Shown here one piece after another: positions 1 through 11,828 of a DNA stretch of 64,000 bases. The notes beneath the pieces were generated by a model. The model was not told where the DNA came from and searched no databases. It was given only the letters and a program-made list of their open reading frames with translations. Each line of letters opens with the position of its first letter. Position 1 is the first letter of the stretch. Where the stretch lies: positions 22,401,590 through 22,465,589 of the forward strand of contig CM068316.1 in assembly GCA_034766995.1 (NCBI GenBank). The letters run 5' to 3'. The stretch comes from Acanthacorydalis orientalis. Lineage: Eukaryota; Arthropoda; Insecta; Megaloptera; Corydalidae. The position numbers were made by a program, and so were the translations under genes.

Positions 1-5
1 TGCAT

Positions 6-51
6 TTTTACAAAGCATTAGCAATTGTAAAATTGCTAATGCTTTGTAAAA
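6..51. repeat. Perfect inverted repeat (hairpin)
   Basis: Two arms of about 20 bp (7-26 and 31-50, one further pair at 6/51) are exact reverse complements around a 4-nt GTAA loop. No target duplication or terminal-repeat family is visible. A small local inverted duplication is the simplest reading. Confidence 0.85.
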
Positions 52-494
52 TTTTATAATGGCTGATTTTAAATCTTCTAACTATTTAAAGTGTCTTCAG
101 TTACTCAGAAAATTCACTAGGTTATTATTAATAGCTATATGATATAGCTATATGATAGTCTTGTCTGATTGATTATAATGAACTGATCAGGTACATTTTA
201 TAAAAAAAATAAATTTAAAAATGACATTTTGGTATTGTTTACGAATATTTAAATGTTAATATCAATTTTTTTCAGATTTTAAATAATAATAAGTTATGTT
301 GATATCGTTACTGTTTTATTTTTTTTTGTATTTTTAAACGGTTCTGTTTTGCACCTATTTTTTTTGTACTGATTAGTACTCATTATTTAATAGAATTTTA
401 ATAAAAGTACACTAAAATTAGTTAATAATAAATGTTTTTAGTTCGAAAATTTATATTACTTCAAAATACAGAACATCCATATTATCGAGAGAGT

Positions 495-498
<4 letters not shown>
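52..498. other. AT-rich DNA, nothing recognised
   Basis: Short homopolymer runs and a small ATAGCTATATGATATAGCTA dyad near 132-155. No coding signal or element ends seen. Confidence 0.6.
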
Positions 499-586
<88 letters not shown>

Positions 587-600
587 TATATATATATATA
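499..600. repeat. (TA)n microsatellite
   Basis: About 100 bp of TA dinucleotides with one TGTA and one TAATTA interruption. Open frames of Tyr-Ile repeats here are artefacts of the array. Confidence 0.95.
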
Positions 601-1396
601 GTCTTTTTTATATTTTGTAATTAGAATACATTTATTGTAATTAAAAAGCAGATGGAATTCAATTTATAATTTATATTAATAGTACATCACATGTACATTT
701 CACAATTTTCAATTATTTTTATAAGAATATTTTGGATATATAAAGTAGATTTAAATAATGTTTTTTCCTTAAAAGTAAATAGTTTTCTTAAAAAAATAAA
801 TAAATACTTCAATATAAAAAGAATAAACAATCTAAATGCTCATTTTTTCTTAATTGTAAAGACTGTAATTATTATTATAACTTTTATATAAGTCTAACAA
901 ATAATTTGTAGAATTATTTACATATAACATATACAAGGGTGATTTATATACAAAACAGCTCATGAAATACATGTTTTGTTAGGTATGTTAATTATTTAAT
1001 AGTTCATAATATTGATACAATTGTATTTTTTGTCAATTTGAAAATGAACATTAGAAAAAGGAAAGGTAACCACAAATTATTCTTTTTTTCATGAATAATT
1101 TAATAAATATATTTTAAAAAACAATGTATTTATAATTATTTATTGTATTAAAATATTGATTTTTTTTTCGTAACATTTTATAATCATAATAATTTAAAAC
1201 AAACACAACATTTAAATATCAATGATGCTTAATTTATAGTGAATCACTTCATTAATTCATAAAGTTCTTAAAACTAGTCTTTTAGTGCAGGAAGTAAATT
1301 ATTTTGTAAGTTATGAAACAGTTATGTGAACTTTCGACAGAAGCTTATATGAATTCTATAGGGAATTTAACGATATAAGTTTGTTCTGAGGTGGTG

Positions 1397-1397
<1 letters not shown>
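601..1397. other. AT-rich DNA, nothing recognised
   Basis: Only short chance open frames, for example 691-891, with low-complexity Ile/Phe/Lys/Asn content and no family resemblance. Confidence 0.6.
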
Positions 1398-1445
<48 letters not shown>

Positions 1446-1467
1446 TTATATATATATATATATATAT
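1398..1467. repeat. (TA)n microsatellite
   Basis: TA array interrupted by TGTATTTA at about 1441. Confidence 0.95.
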
Positions 1468-3371
1468 CTACTTATATTTTACATATAGTATATGAATATG
1501 TTTATGTACAGGTTGTCTTACAGGAAAGCATTCAGATAAATAACTACTTGAATATTGGTTGGTAGAAAATTAAGAACTTGTCTCTAATGAGACAAAAAAT
1601 AAGATAGGGACCCTTTTATTGAATATTTTTCATTTAATTGATTTAAGAATATTTTAAGGATCGAAATATGTTCAGTGTATGTAATTATTTTGTTAATGAA
1701 ATTTATCCTGTGCTCAAAAACATTACATGTTACTTGGAAATGACGTTTTTACAACATAAAATAAGTATTTAAAGTGAGACATGAAATATAAATTGCCGGT
1801 TATGTCTGAATTCATATGCATAAAAAAACTAATCAAAAACAAAATGCATACAATTTATTCACAATATAGTTTTGGAATTGTGTATTCCGATTTATTTTCA
1901 TAAATGAACTCCCACAAAACACACGTTTTGGTTTGTAAAGAAAGTAAAATGTTCTGGAAATATAATTGATTATTGATTGGATTTCTTGAAGTATTCCATT
2001 ATAATTTTTGATAAATATGTTTGATAACAGAAAAATTGTTTTTATGTTTCATTTACACATATGAAACATAAAAATTATAATTTAGTATTTATTTATTTTG
2101 TAATGAAAAAAATGATTTAGTTCTATTTAAATTTCTTACGAAAATTTGAGTAGGTTATATATATATGTATATATACATGCGTGTGTGTGTATGCGTGTGG
2201 GTGTGTATGGGCTTTCTGTCGATATTATTGCAAAATTATACTAATTACGAAATAGCAAAATTTTTTATGTTATACTGATTATTGTTGAATTTAAGCTTAT
2301 ATTAGCGTATTATGAATATAAAACCATTTTTAATGTACAGAAAAAGTAATCATAGAATAGATTAACAGTAAAATTGTATCCTAGTGATTGTACTATCTAA
2401 TGATGGGATGTGTCAAGTGTTATTCTTACAGCTGATTGTTCATATACTTTGCTATTAAAATTATCTCATCAAAAGTAAATGATCGCAAGAGATTTGTTTT
2501 TCTAAATACAATTATTAAATCAAAATCCATTAAAGGTGTAAATGAACGACCATCAAGAAAAACCAACTACGGATTCCAAAAAGTAATGTTCTTTATTATT
2601 AAAAGTGATTTGACGTCAATTGTTTTTAATAAAATAAACAGACTTTATTTACCTGTAGTGCTAAAAACCAATAAAGTTTTCATAAAATGGAATTGAATTA
2701 AGAACGTTTATATATTAAAAGTAAACCTAGAAGTAGACGAGTTTTTACAGTAGCCGACATTTATGCTGAAAACTAAAGTCAGCATGTCTTTGAGAATTCA
2801 ATAATTCATTAATTATCTTTGGTATTTGTGGCCAGGTATAGAGAAAAAGGAGAAATTAGTATGATTTTTAGTACATATTTGGATATTATATATCGAATGA
2901 CAAGTTTAAATTTTCAGAGTCTAAGAATATACAATGAATTAAGAGGCGAAAATTTAAATCCAATTTTGTAGTATTATTGAGATTAGAAATAAATTTAAAC
3001 CTCATATGACGAGAAATAAAATTATTTTTTTATGAAATTATAAGACACAAAAAATAATTGAATGTTTACACTTAAACAATAATTAAACAACTCAACTTCT
3101 CATGCCATGAGTGTTCATATAATGACTAAAAAAAATTCTTACTCTTATTAATCTTATTATTTTTCTAAATGAAAACGTAATAAAAAACGGTAACTATATT
3201 TTGTATAAAAAGGTAAGAAAAAATATTGTATTCTTCATACTTTTTATGGAAAATTGTTTATAGAAAAGATATTAAAAGTATTAACAGAAGAAAAACAGAA
3301 TTTTTAATCTATAGATTTTAATGCCTCTCTATATCTATTTATACATCTTTCTCTCCCTGTTTTTTGTTCAG
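1468..3371. other. AT-rich DNA with minor repeats
   Basis: Contains a small hairpin at 2039-2074 (14-bp arms, TTTTTATGTTTCAT and complement) and a TA/GT microsatellite at 2156-2210. The 86-codon frame at 2436-2696 resembles nothing I know. No element ends identified. Confidence 0.5.
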
Positions 3372-3640
3372 GAACCTACAGTGTAATGGTTGTTCTAAAA
3401 ATTTCGTACTGGGGATGAGAGTCTTGAATATGAAAAAAGTCGCGGGGGTTCTTCTTCAGTTCATAACGACAAATTGAAGACGATAGTTGAATCAGAATTA
3501 CGCACAACAATTCGAGACCTTGCACAAAAATTAGACGTTAGTCATCCGACAGTGCAGAACCACTTAAAACAGCTAAGAAAATCCAAAAAGCAATAATGTA
3601 TATGAATTTCAAGGTCATAAATATATTTTTACCAACCTAA
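3372..3640 (+). mobile_element. 5'-truncated mariner-derived MITE (TTAGGTTGGT family)
   Basis: Aligns with the 3' half of the family copies at 58111-58674 and 44700-45253. It holds the part of the mariner transposase helix-turn-helix region with the motif VSHPTVQNHLKQ, then the 3' terminal repeat ending ACCAACCTAA followed by TA. It starts abruptly inside the coding part, so about the first 290 bp are missing. No catalytic domain was ever present in this derivative. Confidence 0.85.
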
Positions 3641-4291
3641 TATATATGAACATTTGGATGTAGATATAAGAGAAACATTATTTCATGCATCATTTTTTTA
3701 AATTTATAGCACTCCAATAAATATATTATTATTGAATCGTTTTCTGTTTAGTATATTAGTCAGAATGCAAAAATATTTTGTAATTACCGTTCACGCTTTT
3801 GATTACATCTATTGATTGCAAATTGAATTTGTGTCAGAAGGAAGAAAACAGTTTTATATTCGATTAAAAAAATATTTGTGAATTCGTTGATCTGTTATAT
3901 TTACATGTTGTTAAAAATATATTTATTACGAATTAGATAAATAATGAACTTCTTAGAGAGGACTAAATCTGTGCAGTATACCCATGAATCCGATTTTCGT
4001 TATAGCATTTAATTCAAAAGAAGATATTTATGAACTAACATCTGTGTGAAGATTATATATATATATACGAGTATATATATACATATATCAAATAAAGTTA
4101 ACAAATGCACGTCAATAATTAACTTTTCCTGATATTATCATTCTTTAATTTAAGAATGCGAAAATACTAATTAATTTTCTTTACCTCTGTTAAAATATAT
4201 GTCAATAATTTATGTACAAATATTTTTTGATTATTTATTAGAGATTCTCTGATATATTTTAAAGTGAATCATCTCTACTATTTTATTAATA
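3641..4291. other. AT-rich DNA with a short TA array
   Basis: A short interrupted TA array lies at 4053-4088. Nothing else recognised. Confidence 0.6.
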
Positions 4292-4377
4292 TTAGGTCGG
4301 TAGGAAAATAATTACGGTTTTTTATATGAATTCTTACATGAAAGTCATAAACCGCAATTATATTTCTACTGATCTAA
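4292..4377. mobile_element. Miniature (86 bp) mariner MITE
   Basis: Consists essentially of the two terminal repeats of the TTAGGTTGGT family placed head to head: it begins TTAGGTCGGTAGGAAAATAA and ends with the degenerate complement. TA flanks both sides (4290-4291 and 4378-4379), the expected mariner target duplication. Its organisation matches the human MADE1 element, an 80-bp palindromic derivative of Hsmar1 with similar ends. That is a parallel from knowledge, not proof of common descent. Confidence 0.85.
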
Positions 4378-4462
4378 TATATTCGAATATTAAAAAATTT
4401 ATTTTTTTAAATACAGATAATATCAAATGTTTGATTACGAACTCATTAATAATAATATTCAT

Positions 4463-4981
4463 TATCCTAACCTTATTTTTTTCAATGACAGTGCCATTTC
4501 ATCGTGTTTATGTTAATATCATCTTAAAGTGCATTTGTCGATTTGTATTTTGGTAACATTTGCCTTGACTTTATTATTATTTTTGCATCAAATTGGTCTA
4601 TTCAATTAAAGATGGAAAAGAAGTAAATAAAAGAAATTTTTGGTATGAGTTCAAAATGAGTGATTAAGCAGCAGAAATTGCTCATAAACTCAGGGATGCT
4701 TTTGTTGGAGATGCTGTTAAGGAACCTACAGTACAATGATTGTTCGAAAAATTTTGTGCTGCGCATGGGAGCCTTGAATATGAAGAAGGTCACGGGCGTC
4801 TTTGTCTAATTAATAACGACCGACTGAAGGCGTTAGTTGAATCAGAACCACGCACAATAATTCGAGAGCTAATTAGGCGTTAGTCATCCTACAGTTCTGG
4901 ACTACTTAAAACAGCTAGGAGAATCAAAAAGATATATGAATTTAAAGGTCATAAACCGTAACTATTTTTCTATCAACCTAA
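4463..4981 (+). mobile_element. 5'-truncated mariner MITE with HTH remnant
   Basis: Matches the TTAGGTTGGT family from shortly inside its 5' end to the 3' terminus (TATCAACCTA, then TA at 4982-4983). The coding relic is read on the plus strand: F-YEFK-like motif near 4635, the DNA-binding core to about 4925, several stops and an indel. The 5' terminal repeat is absent; a separate miniature copy of the same family lies 85 bp upstream. The catalytic DD34D region is absent, as in all full-size copies here. Confidence 0.85.
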
Positions 4982-6243
4982 TATTAAGTTCTTTAAGAAT
5001 GAAGATATCATTATCGAAATATGCAAAGAGTTTGAATATTTTGAACATTTATTGAACATTTTTAATTAGAAAAAATATTGTGATTTCTGGTTCGAATGAA
5101 AATTTCATTTAGGAAAATACAATTTTAATTCTATATTTTTATAAAGTGTTTCACAAATTTGTGCAAAATTCAGGTTCAATTATTTTAGACTTGTAAACAT
5201 TACAGTGAAATTATTTTTCCTGTGTAATTTGTGTCATGCACTATATACGTCATTTTCACTCTATATACTAATACAAAACGAAATATTGCTATCAACCCCT
5301 ACCAGTAATCCCCAAAACACGCGCATCATGTTATGCAGAGAACGGTGCCAATACAGAAAACATATACTTCCATTAGACGTATGTACAAACAAACATACAT
5401 TCAAAAAACTTATACATGTACATAATGAGATAGATGTACATATAAAAATAATAAACGAAAAAGAGAACGATACACATGTAAAAATACACACATTCAGACA
5501 AAAGCGTTTCATATTTCATTGTCACAAATGTTTTTTATTTATTCTGTATATACGTATATAAAATATGATTTTGAGGTAGTTGTATTCGAGTAGATAATAT
5601 ATCAACTTGCTGACCAATGTGTCTGTAGACGTGTAAAAACTTTCGATATATTAATTTTTGTTATTAAAAAACATTTATTTATATTAATATTTATAAATTA
5701 ATTTGTCATCCGTTTCTCGGTATTGTTTAATATAAATTTGTATAAGTTATAGAAAAATATTTGAAATATATTTTTAAAAGTATGGAAGTTATATAGAAAA
5801 TATTTCACAAAAAAAATATTTCCCACGCAACATAGTTTTGACAGGTTGCTTTTCTCTTACTATAAACGTTCTAACTTGTTTGAGTTTGTTTGTTTACACC
5901 GATTTGATCTTTGATGTACTCTTTGATTATCACTCGAATATGTAATCAGTATTAGGTGTTAAAGATTTTGTATATAATTCTAAAAAATATATATTTTTCC
6001 ATAATTATTATGTAAATGGGAAGGTTATAAGAGTTCTTTATTTATATAATTCAATGTCATTTTTTTCATTTTAAAAGCTTTCTTTTTTAATTATGAATGA
6101 AATTCGCATAAATAGGAGTCATTAACCTTTGTAACCTGTATAAAAAGGGCAGTGGTTTTGCTTACATCGATTATATTTGTATGTTTCTGATTTTAATTTG
6201 GTAATTAATAGTAAATTATATATCAGGTGTGATTTTTTGGTCC
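4982..6243. other. Unassigned DNA; open frames at 5205-5561
   Basis: At 5205-5561 the sequence is less AT-rich and is open on both strands (118 codons plus, 83 codons minus). The translations show no domain I recognise, and mutual openness on opposite strands reflects composition. The rest is AT-rich background. Confidence 0.4.
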
Positions 6244-6271
6244 TATATATATATATATATATATATATATA
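6244..6271. repeat. (TA)n microsatellite
   Basis: About 28 bp of uninterrupted TA. Confidence 0.95.
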
Positions 6272-6850
6272 CTGAAATTTAAATGTACCTTAACTATAAA
6301 ATGGATATTGCATTATCCTATTTATTCTAAAACGGTACCAATATTTAAATGAAAATAATTTAACTGTATTAACCACTGTGCAGATATAAAATATGTTTCA
6401 AATTTAAAGTTTTAAACATATTTTCTACTAATGACATGATTGAAAATATATTTTGTGTTCTATTGCAATGCTTAGATTAATTTTCTGGAAAATGTGTGTG
6501 TGTGTGTGTATATATCTTCAGTTTTTAATGATCCATTGCAGTACAAAGGTATTTTCTGAATTATACTAAAATCAACAATCTAGTGTACTTATATTTCAGA
6601 TTCATTATATAATACATCATTTCACATTTTTTTCATTGGTTCATTTATGAACTTTATTATTATTTTTATTTTATGCAGTAATAATTATTTTCTAATACTT
6701 ATATTAAAATATGTTATATAAGTATTAAATAATAAAAATTAGAAACAAGGTTAAGTAGAATAATTGGTATTTTTTTTCAAACAAATAGAAATCTTCTCTA
6801 AGTATTGATGTATTTTTTCCAAATAAATTCATTTAATTTTTATTATTTTG
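6272..6850. other. AT-rich DNA, nothing recognised
   Basis: Includes a short GT run at about 6495-6510. No element ends or coding signal. Confidence 0.6.
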
Positions 6851-6930
6851 ATATATACATACACACACACATATATACATATATATATACATATTCATGT
6901 ACATATATATATATATATATATATATAAAT

Positions 6931-6974
<44 letters not shown>

Positions 6975-6994
6975 ATTTATATATATATATATAT
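6851..6994. repeat. CA/TA array forming a long palindrome
   Basis: ACACAC, then long TA runs. AAATATTG at 6927-6934 and its exact complement CAATATTT at 6971-6978 sit symmetrically in the TA tract, so about 90 bp around 6952 form a near-perfect palindrome. Confidence 0.9.
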
Positions 6995-6999
6995 GCACA

Positions 7000-7890
7000 T
7001 GAGGGTTTTTTGATAAGTATGGTAAAAAGCAATTTGAACACCGTTTTTTTTTTAGAAAAAATCGATTATATTTCTTAACAAAGTTTCCATTGAGTGGTAT
7101 ACACTTGGCCCAACGAGTCTACAAAATACGCATTGACGGCGGCGGTGACATCCTTATTCGACAAGAATTTCTTCATATAGAGCCAAATTTTCAAGTTTGG
7201 GGAGAGGAAAAAGTTGCATGGGGCCAAGTCCGGAGAATTGTGAGGATGAGAAAAATCAATTTCAAGCCTAATTTATGCCAATTTGTTATTATGTTCGGCG
7301 ATTTGTGAGACGGCGCTTTGTCCTAGTGAAAGAGCACTTTTCGTTTGCTAATCTTGGAAGTTTTTATTTTAGTTCTTCTTTCGAACGGTCCAATAATGTT
7401 GCATTATAGGCTTATCTTGTGGGTTTTTTTTTCGTTAAGTAGTCGATTAGGATGATTTTCTGGGAATCACAAAAAAACAGTGACTATTACCTTTCCAGCC
7501 GACAAGACGGTTTTCGCCTTCTACGGCGCACTTTCACCAATCGTTGTCTACTGCTTTGACTCTTTCTTCGACCAGGTCTGGTGCTAATCACCTTAGCTGA
7601 CGAAATACCCTAAAACTCCAAAACCATCCATCGATTCAAGTGTGTAGTGGTGGATCCATATTTCAACCACAGTGACGAATCGACGCAAAAATGTATACTC
7701 GTTTTTTCCCATTTTTGCGGCAACTGCTTCAATGCTCGCTTCAAATATCTGTAGAACGTGAACAATGCTTCGCTTCTGGCTGAAATCTGCCAATGCTAGT
7801 TTGAAAAATGACATTTGATAGTCGTGACGTTACTAGACGAATGGTGGTGCCATATCATAGGAATTTACTAAACTTATTAAACGACCCTCG
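7000..7890 (-). mobile_element. Internally deleted mariner (GAGGGTC-ended family)
   Basis: Read on the minus strand it starts CGAGGGTCGTTTAATAAG (7890 downward) and ends with a degenerate complement at 7000. It matches the longer copy at 54280-55519 at both ends and through the catalytic region, but is about 890 bp instead of 1240 bp because most of the N-terminal DNA-binding region is gone. The inverted ends and TA context fit a mariner. Long TA arrays abut both sides. A separate entry covers the transposase relic. Confidence 0.9.
7090..7814 (-). pseudogene. Deleted mariner transposase remnant
   Basis: The minus strand frame 7814-7593 begins with a short N-terminal piece fused to the block FLRRFVTVVEIWIHHYT. 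In mariner transposases the corresponding block is VDETW, with the first catalytic Asp; here that Asp is replaced by Val and the following Thr by Ile. Further catalytic-domain pieces, including a degraded counterpart of the PPYSPDLAP motif near 7205-7240, follow in other frames with stops and frameshifts. It cannot encode an active enzyme. Confidence 0.85.
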
Positions 7891-8002
<112 letters not shown>

Positions 8003-9189
8003 AGATTGTGTGCGCGCATTTGTAGTCACAGTGAAATATATTTTTTCATGAAGATCCTAGATATTGTATGATTTTTGGAATATAACTTCTTGATAATTCA
8101 GACTTTTAATGAAACTACCATTTTGTTTTTATTATTGTGTTCTAAATATTTTAACATATTTTACTACAATTTATATATCAACTTTTTATAAACTCTGATC
8201 AATTATAGTTGGCAGGCTATATTCTATAATTATGTAAATTGTATAGTTCATATTTATAGTATTAGAAAGGAAATTGAATCCTGAGGGATGATAAGAGCGT
8301 TTTATTATATATTAACGATCGTAACATGTTTTGAAAATAAAATAAACCTCCAAAAATTATTTATACTGTTTTTAAAAAATACAACCAAAAAAGAGTTAAA
8401 CACTAAAAATAATATGAGAGATATTTAAAAAGAATTATATTTGTTTAAATTAACATTAGTACTGTCATTATTCAAATTAGCAAAGACTAATATCTATTAA
8501 AATGATCAAATACGGCCGAGTTTTTTTAATACGGTCGAGTCGGTTAGGATTCGAACAGTTTACGTCAGGTCAGTTGAAGATAGGTTTTTAAATAATTTTA
8601 AGTTGGATTAGGTCAAATAATCAACTCCTATTATCATGTCCGAACCCGGCCATACTTTATCTGCTATATTATATTGATTCAGTTTGCATTAATTTGTGTA
8701 ATGACTACGAGATAATTCTTTATCATTTCACAAAACAGTTTTGACAGTTTTACTAATTTTACTTTCACAAATGAATTCATTTTTCAGCTCATAAACCACA
8801 TTAACTTTTCTCGATCTATATAGTATTTGATAAGTTACTATTGATTTGTTTTTTGATTTTCATTTATGTGCATTTCGAACGCTATGATCCTCAGAGCGCC
8901 AAGGTACAGAAAAATCTGAAGTTACACTATTACTACAGAAACAACGAAAATAATCAATAATATTTTTTTTAATATATTTGATCGAAAAAAATGATGTGGT
9001 TTGTTGGATGAAAAATAAATCATTCACGAAAGTCTATTACTTATTTCTCGCATAATTATTAAAATAAATACTAATAAAAAAATATGTAGAATACCGGTAG
9101 TCATTTTACCAAATTAGCTGTATTTAAATTTCAGCAGATTGTGTTAAATGTGCAAAAATGAGACAAAATTTTCATGAAAACCTCTAGAA
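8003..9189. other. Unassigned AT-rich DNA
   Basis: Contains a slightly GC-richer patch at about 8510-8660 with imperfect mirrored GGCCGAG/CCGGCC motifs. No terminal repeats or target duplication could be fixed. No coding signal recognised. Confidence 0.5.
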
Positions 9190-9970
9190 GAGAGGGGAGA
9201 AAATTGTGGTCTTAAGGTCACATGTAGCTTTCTAGGGTCTTAAGTGTAGCCTTTTGACTGAATCTAAATTTTACAGAAAAAAACATTTTTTGAAGTGAAA
9301 ATTCTTTCATCTCAGGATGATATATGCGAATCATTTGAAGAATGCGCAACTGTTATAGATCTATATTTGGAGAATACAATGAAAGGTTCACTGACTTTGA
9401 GAATCATGACTCCACATCCAAATTAACATTTCATACTCGCCTAGTTGATGTTACAAAGCCACCTAAAGAACTGCAGATGGAATTGATTGAACTCTCAGTA
9501 GATGACATTTTAAAGTCATTGATGTTAAGAAAAATCAAATTGAAATATGAAAAATGCAGTAGAATACCTATGCTTTCGGCAATATGTCCGAAAAATACTT
9601 TCTTGATTTTCAACCATTTATTGCTGCGAATTTACATTTTCCTACCTAATCCAAATCAAGACGCCCTTAAGATCACAAATGACGGATACCCTTCTACAGA
9701 ATCATCTGAAACTAAGTATCTCCATGCTGCAACCAAATATTTAAATGATTTCCAACACAAAGCAGGCATAACAAAATCATTAAAAGATTAGTTAATCTTA
9801 GAACTAACAAATAGTTTTCATTTTTTCAAAATATTCAGTATATAGTAGATGGATTTTCATAAAATAATGTACATTTTAAGTATATCAAATTGAAGTTTCT
9901 TAAATGTGACCGTATTTGATTGCAGCTAAATAAATGTGGATTTTCAATATGAAAAGATTCCCCACCCTTG
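9190..9970 (+). mobile_element. hAT element with intact 8-bp target duplication
   Basis: The 8-mer CTCTAGAA occurs at 9182-9189 and exactly again at 9971-9978. Between them the element starts GAGAGGGGAGAAAATTGTGG and ends with CCCCACCCTTG, the complement of CAAGGGTGGGG, like Charlie-type hAT ends. The duplication fits the nTCTAGAn preference of that group (known biology). The left end also has the GTGG/GTAGC-rich subterminal sequence typical of these elements. Only the C-terminal part of a transposase is encoded, so it is a non-autonomous, internally deleted copy. Confidence 0.88.
9342..9791 (+). CDS. Partial hAT transposase (ZBED5/GTF2IRD2-like C-terminal segment)
   Basis: An uninterrupted 149-codon frame. 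Residues about 8-60 resemble the region of domesticated and active hAT transposases (ZBED5, GTF2IRD2, FAM200 type) around the motif ELQMELIEL (residues 43-51), preceded by a RFTDFENH block and a DVTKPPKE stretch. The usual downstream FGSTYxCEQLFS motif of the hAT dimerisation region is not seen; the last 80 or so residues do not align with what I know. Neither the BED zinc finger nor the catalytic core is present, so it should not be an active transposase. The open frame may be chance or recent insertion. Start chosen as the first ATG of the frame. Confidence 0.6.
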   Translation: MRNCYRSIFGEYNERFTDFENHDSTSKLTFHTRLVDVTKPPKELQMELIELSVDDILKSLMLRKIKLKYEKCSRIPMLSAICPKNTFLIFNHLLLRIYIFLPNPNQDALKITNDGYPSTESSETKYLHAATKYLNDFQHKAGITKSLKD

Positions 9971-9978
9971 CTCTAGAA

Positions 9979-10062
9979 GAATGTATATTTTAAATAAATA
10001 TCTGATTTTTTTGGATTTCATATAATGACTAAGATCTACCACAAACGATTTATTTATGTATC

Positions 10063-10114
<52 letters not shown>

Positions 10115-10270
10115 ATGTGTGTGTAATGCATTTGCACTGAATTATATATAGATGTCTATTACGTTTATCAATGTAATATATAAATTTTAAGTGCTAACCT
10201 TAACATTTAAAAAACATTATATATCTTGGTGAATCAGTTGGAATAACCTCATAAAACAGTAGTGAACACG
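9979..10270. repeat. TA/GT compound microsatellite and flank
   Basis: (TA)n at 10066-10100 runs directly into (GT)n to about 10124. The rest up to the next mariner relic is AT-rich; a degenerate 5' end of that mariner may lie here but could not be fixed. Confidence 0.8.
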
Positions 10271-11316
10271 ATGGCGTCAGCATATTAGATATTGCGTACT
10301 GTTGAATCTGTAGGAATGATTTATTCCTCTTTGGGGAAAGGTGTTGTGATGCATAAAATATGGAACAAATGATTTTAAAGGTATCGATTTGGTAATTTTG
10401 ATCTTTGTGAACGAAGAAAAGAAAATGTTCCAGGAAATCGAAAAAAATTGAACACGAAGGGGTTGAGCAGCTGTTTAGTGAAAGTTCCGCTCAAACTGAA
10501 CAGGAACTCGCTCAGTAATTTGGAGTTATCCATCAAGCAATTTTCTATTATTTACATCGCTGGGAAAAATTCAAAAGCCAGGTATATGGATTCCACATAA
10601 GCTCAGCTCGAAAAATAAAGAAAGAAAATGCGATATGGCTATGTCATCACTAACAAAGTTGAAAAAAAGGATTTTTGCATAAAATCTTAATCATGGACGA
10701 AAAATGGGTTTTTATAACATTTCTAGGCGCCAAAAATGATGGGTTATGTTCGGTGAACCATCGACATAGATCGAAAAACCAAATATTCATGTTAAAAAAG
10801 TGTTATTGTGTATTTGGTGAGATATTAAAGGTATGGTGTATTATGAGTTGTTCGAAACTGGTCAGACTGTAAATTCAAAGTTATTCATTTGAGTGTGGAA
10901 TTAGAAAGAAAAATATCATTCACTGGTGAGCGAAGAAGACAAGTCATTTTGCATTACAACATTTTGCCCTGTATCGCGAAAGGGATCAAAAACGTTATTT
11001 TTCGTTGGGCTGGGAAGTTCTTTCTCATGCGTCGTATTCACCGAACTTATCCCCGTCAGATTATTACCTATTCCGGTTGTTCACATGGCTGATACCTGTT
11101 TTAAAACAGTGGAAGAGTTTCGAAAAGCATTGAAGACTTCATCGACTTAAAGCTCACATCTTTTTTTTGACAAGAAATTCTTTAGTCACCCGACAAATGG
11201 AGAAAAGCTATGGAAAATAATAGGGGATATTTTGAGGATGGAAATGTATTTCATTTTTCCGTAAATAAACATTGATTTTTTATAAAAAGGCATAGAATTA
11301 ATTTCTACACCTAATA
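10271..11316 (+). mobile_element. Decayed mariner, Mos1-like transposase pseudogene
   Basis: Reading from an ATG at 10271, mariner blocks appear in shifting frames: GNFDL (equivalent to the SGDFDV block), a QEL-Q-FGV-HQAI helix-turn-helix stretch near 10510, and at about 10675-10720 HKILIMDEKWVF, which carries the first catalytic Asp. The block WCIMSCSKLV at about 10835 equals the usual VVYYELL region. The second and third catalytic segments near 10960-11070 are badly frameshifted. LPDKWRKAMENN-like and YFED residues end the gene near 11230. The 3' end TTCTACACCTAATA (to 11316) looks like a mariner terminal repeat; the 5' terminal repeat was not found. Confidence 0.8.
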
Positions 11317-11748
11317 ATACATGTAGAATTTTTAAAGTATTGGCTCACATACTGGAAGATTTTCAAAACGGTTTATTTAAGAAAATCATGCATTTTATAG
11401 AGAAATTAACAAGAAAGAAAAAGCAAATCATTCGGATTAGATTGTACATAAGTTTTCTGCATTCATGTCAGAATGTATATGATTCCAGCCTCCGTCGCTG
11501 ATGATGAAGAAACCGATTAGAATGATTTTCTTTTTCGGTTAATATTTGTTATTGTATACAACTATTTATAATTGAAATTTTAAAAGAAATGAATCTCACT
11601 TATATTTAGCTAATTCATGTTTATCATTTTCTGTTACGAATTCATTCCTTTAAAATTTGCAAGAAATTCGACTTATTGATATATGAAATTAGTAAATTGG
11701 TAGGAAGAAAATTGTTTATGAATAGAGGAATAGTAGTATGCTTGTGTT

Positions 11749-11750
<2 letters not shown>
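11317..11750. other. AT-rich DNA, nothing recognised
   Basis: No terminal repeats, coding signal or simple repeats of note. Confidence 0.6.

Positions 11751-11828
<78 letters not shown>

Noticed and set aside
432..620. 62-codon frame of Tyr-Ile repeats, and similar ones at 6805, 7808, 11676, 17743, 20790 and 24642
   Set aside because: They are translations of (TA)n arrays, not genes.
2156..2210. TA/GT tract as a regulatory Z-DNA element
   Set aside because: No nearby gene; such compound microsatellites are common in this window.
5205..5561. 118-codon open frame with an apparent signal-like start
   Set aside because: Open on both strands, no domain, and composition alone explains it.
8505..8660. 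Possible terminal inverted repeats GGCCGAG / CCGGCC and a GATTCGAAC word like a tRNA T-loop
   Set aside because: The arms do not align beyond a few bases, no target duplication, and no cloverleaf could be drawn.
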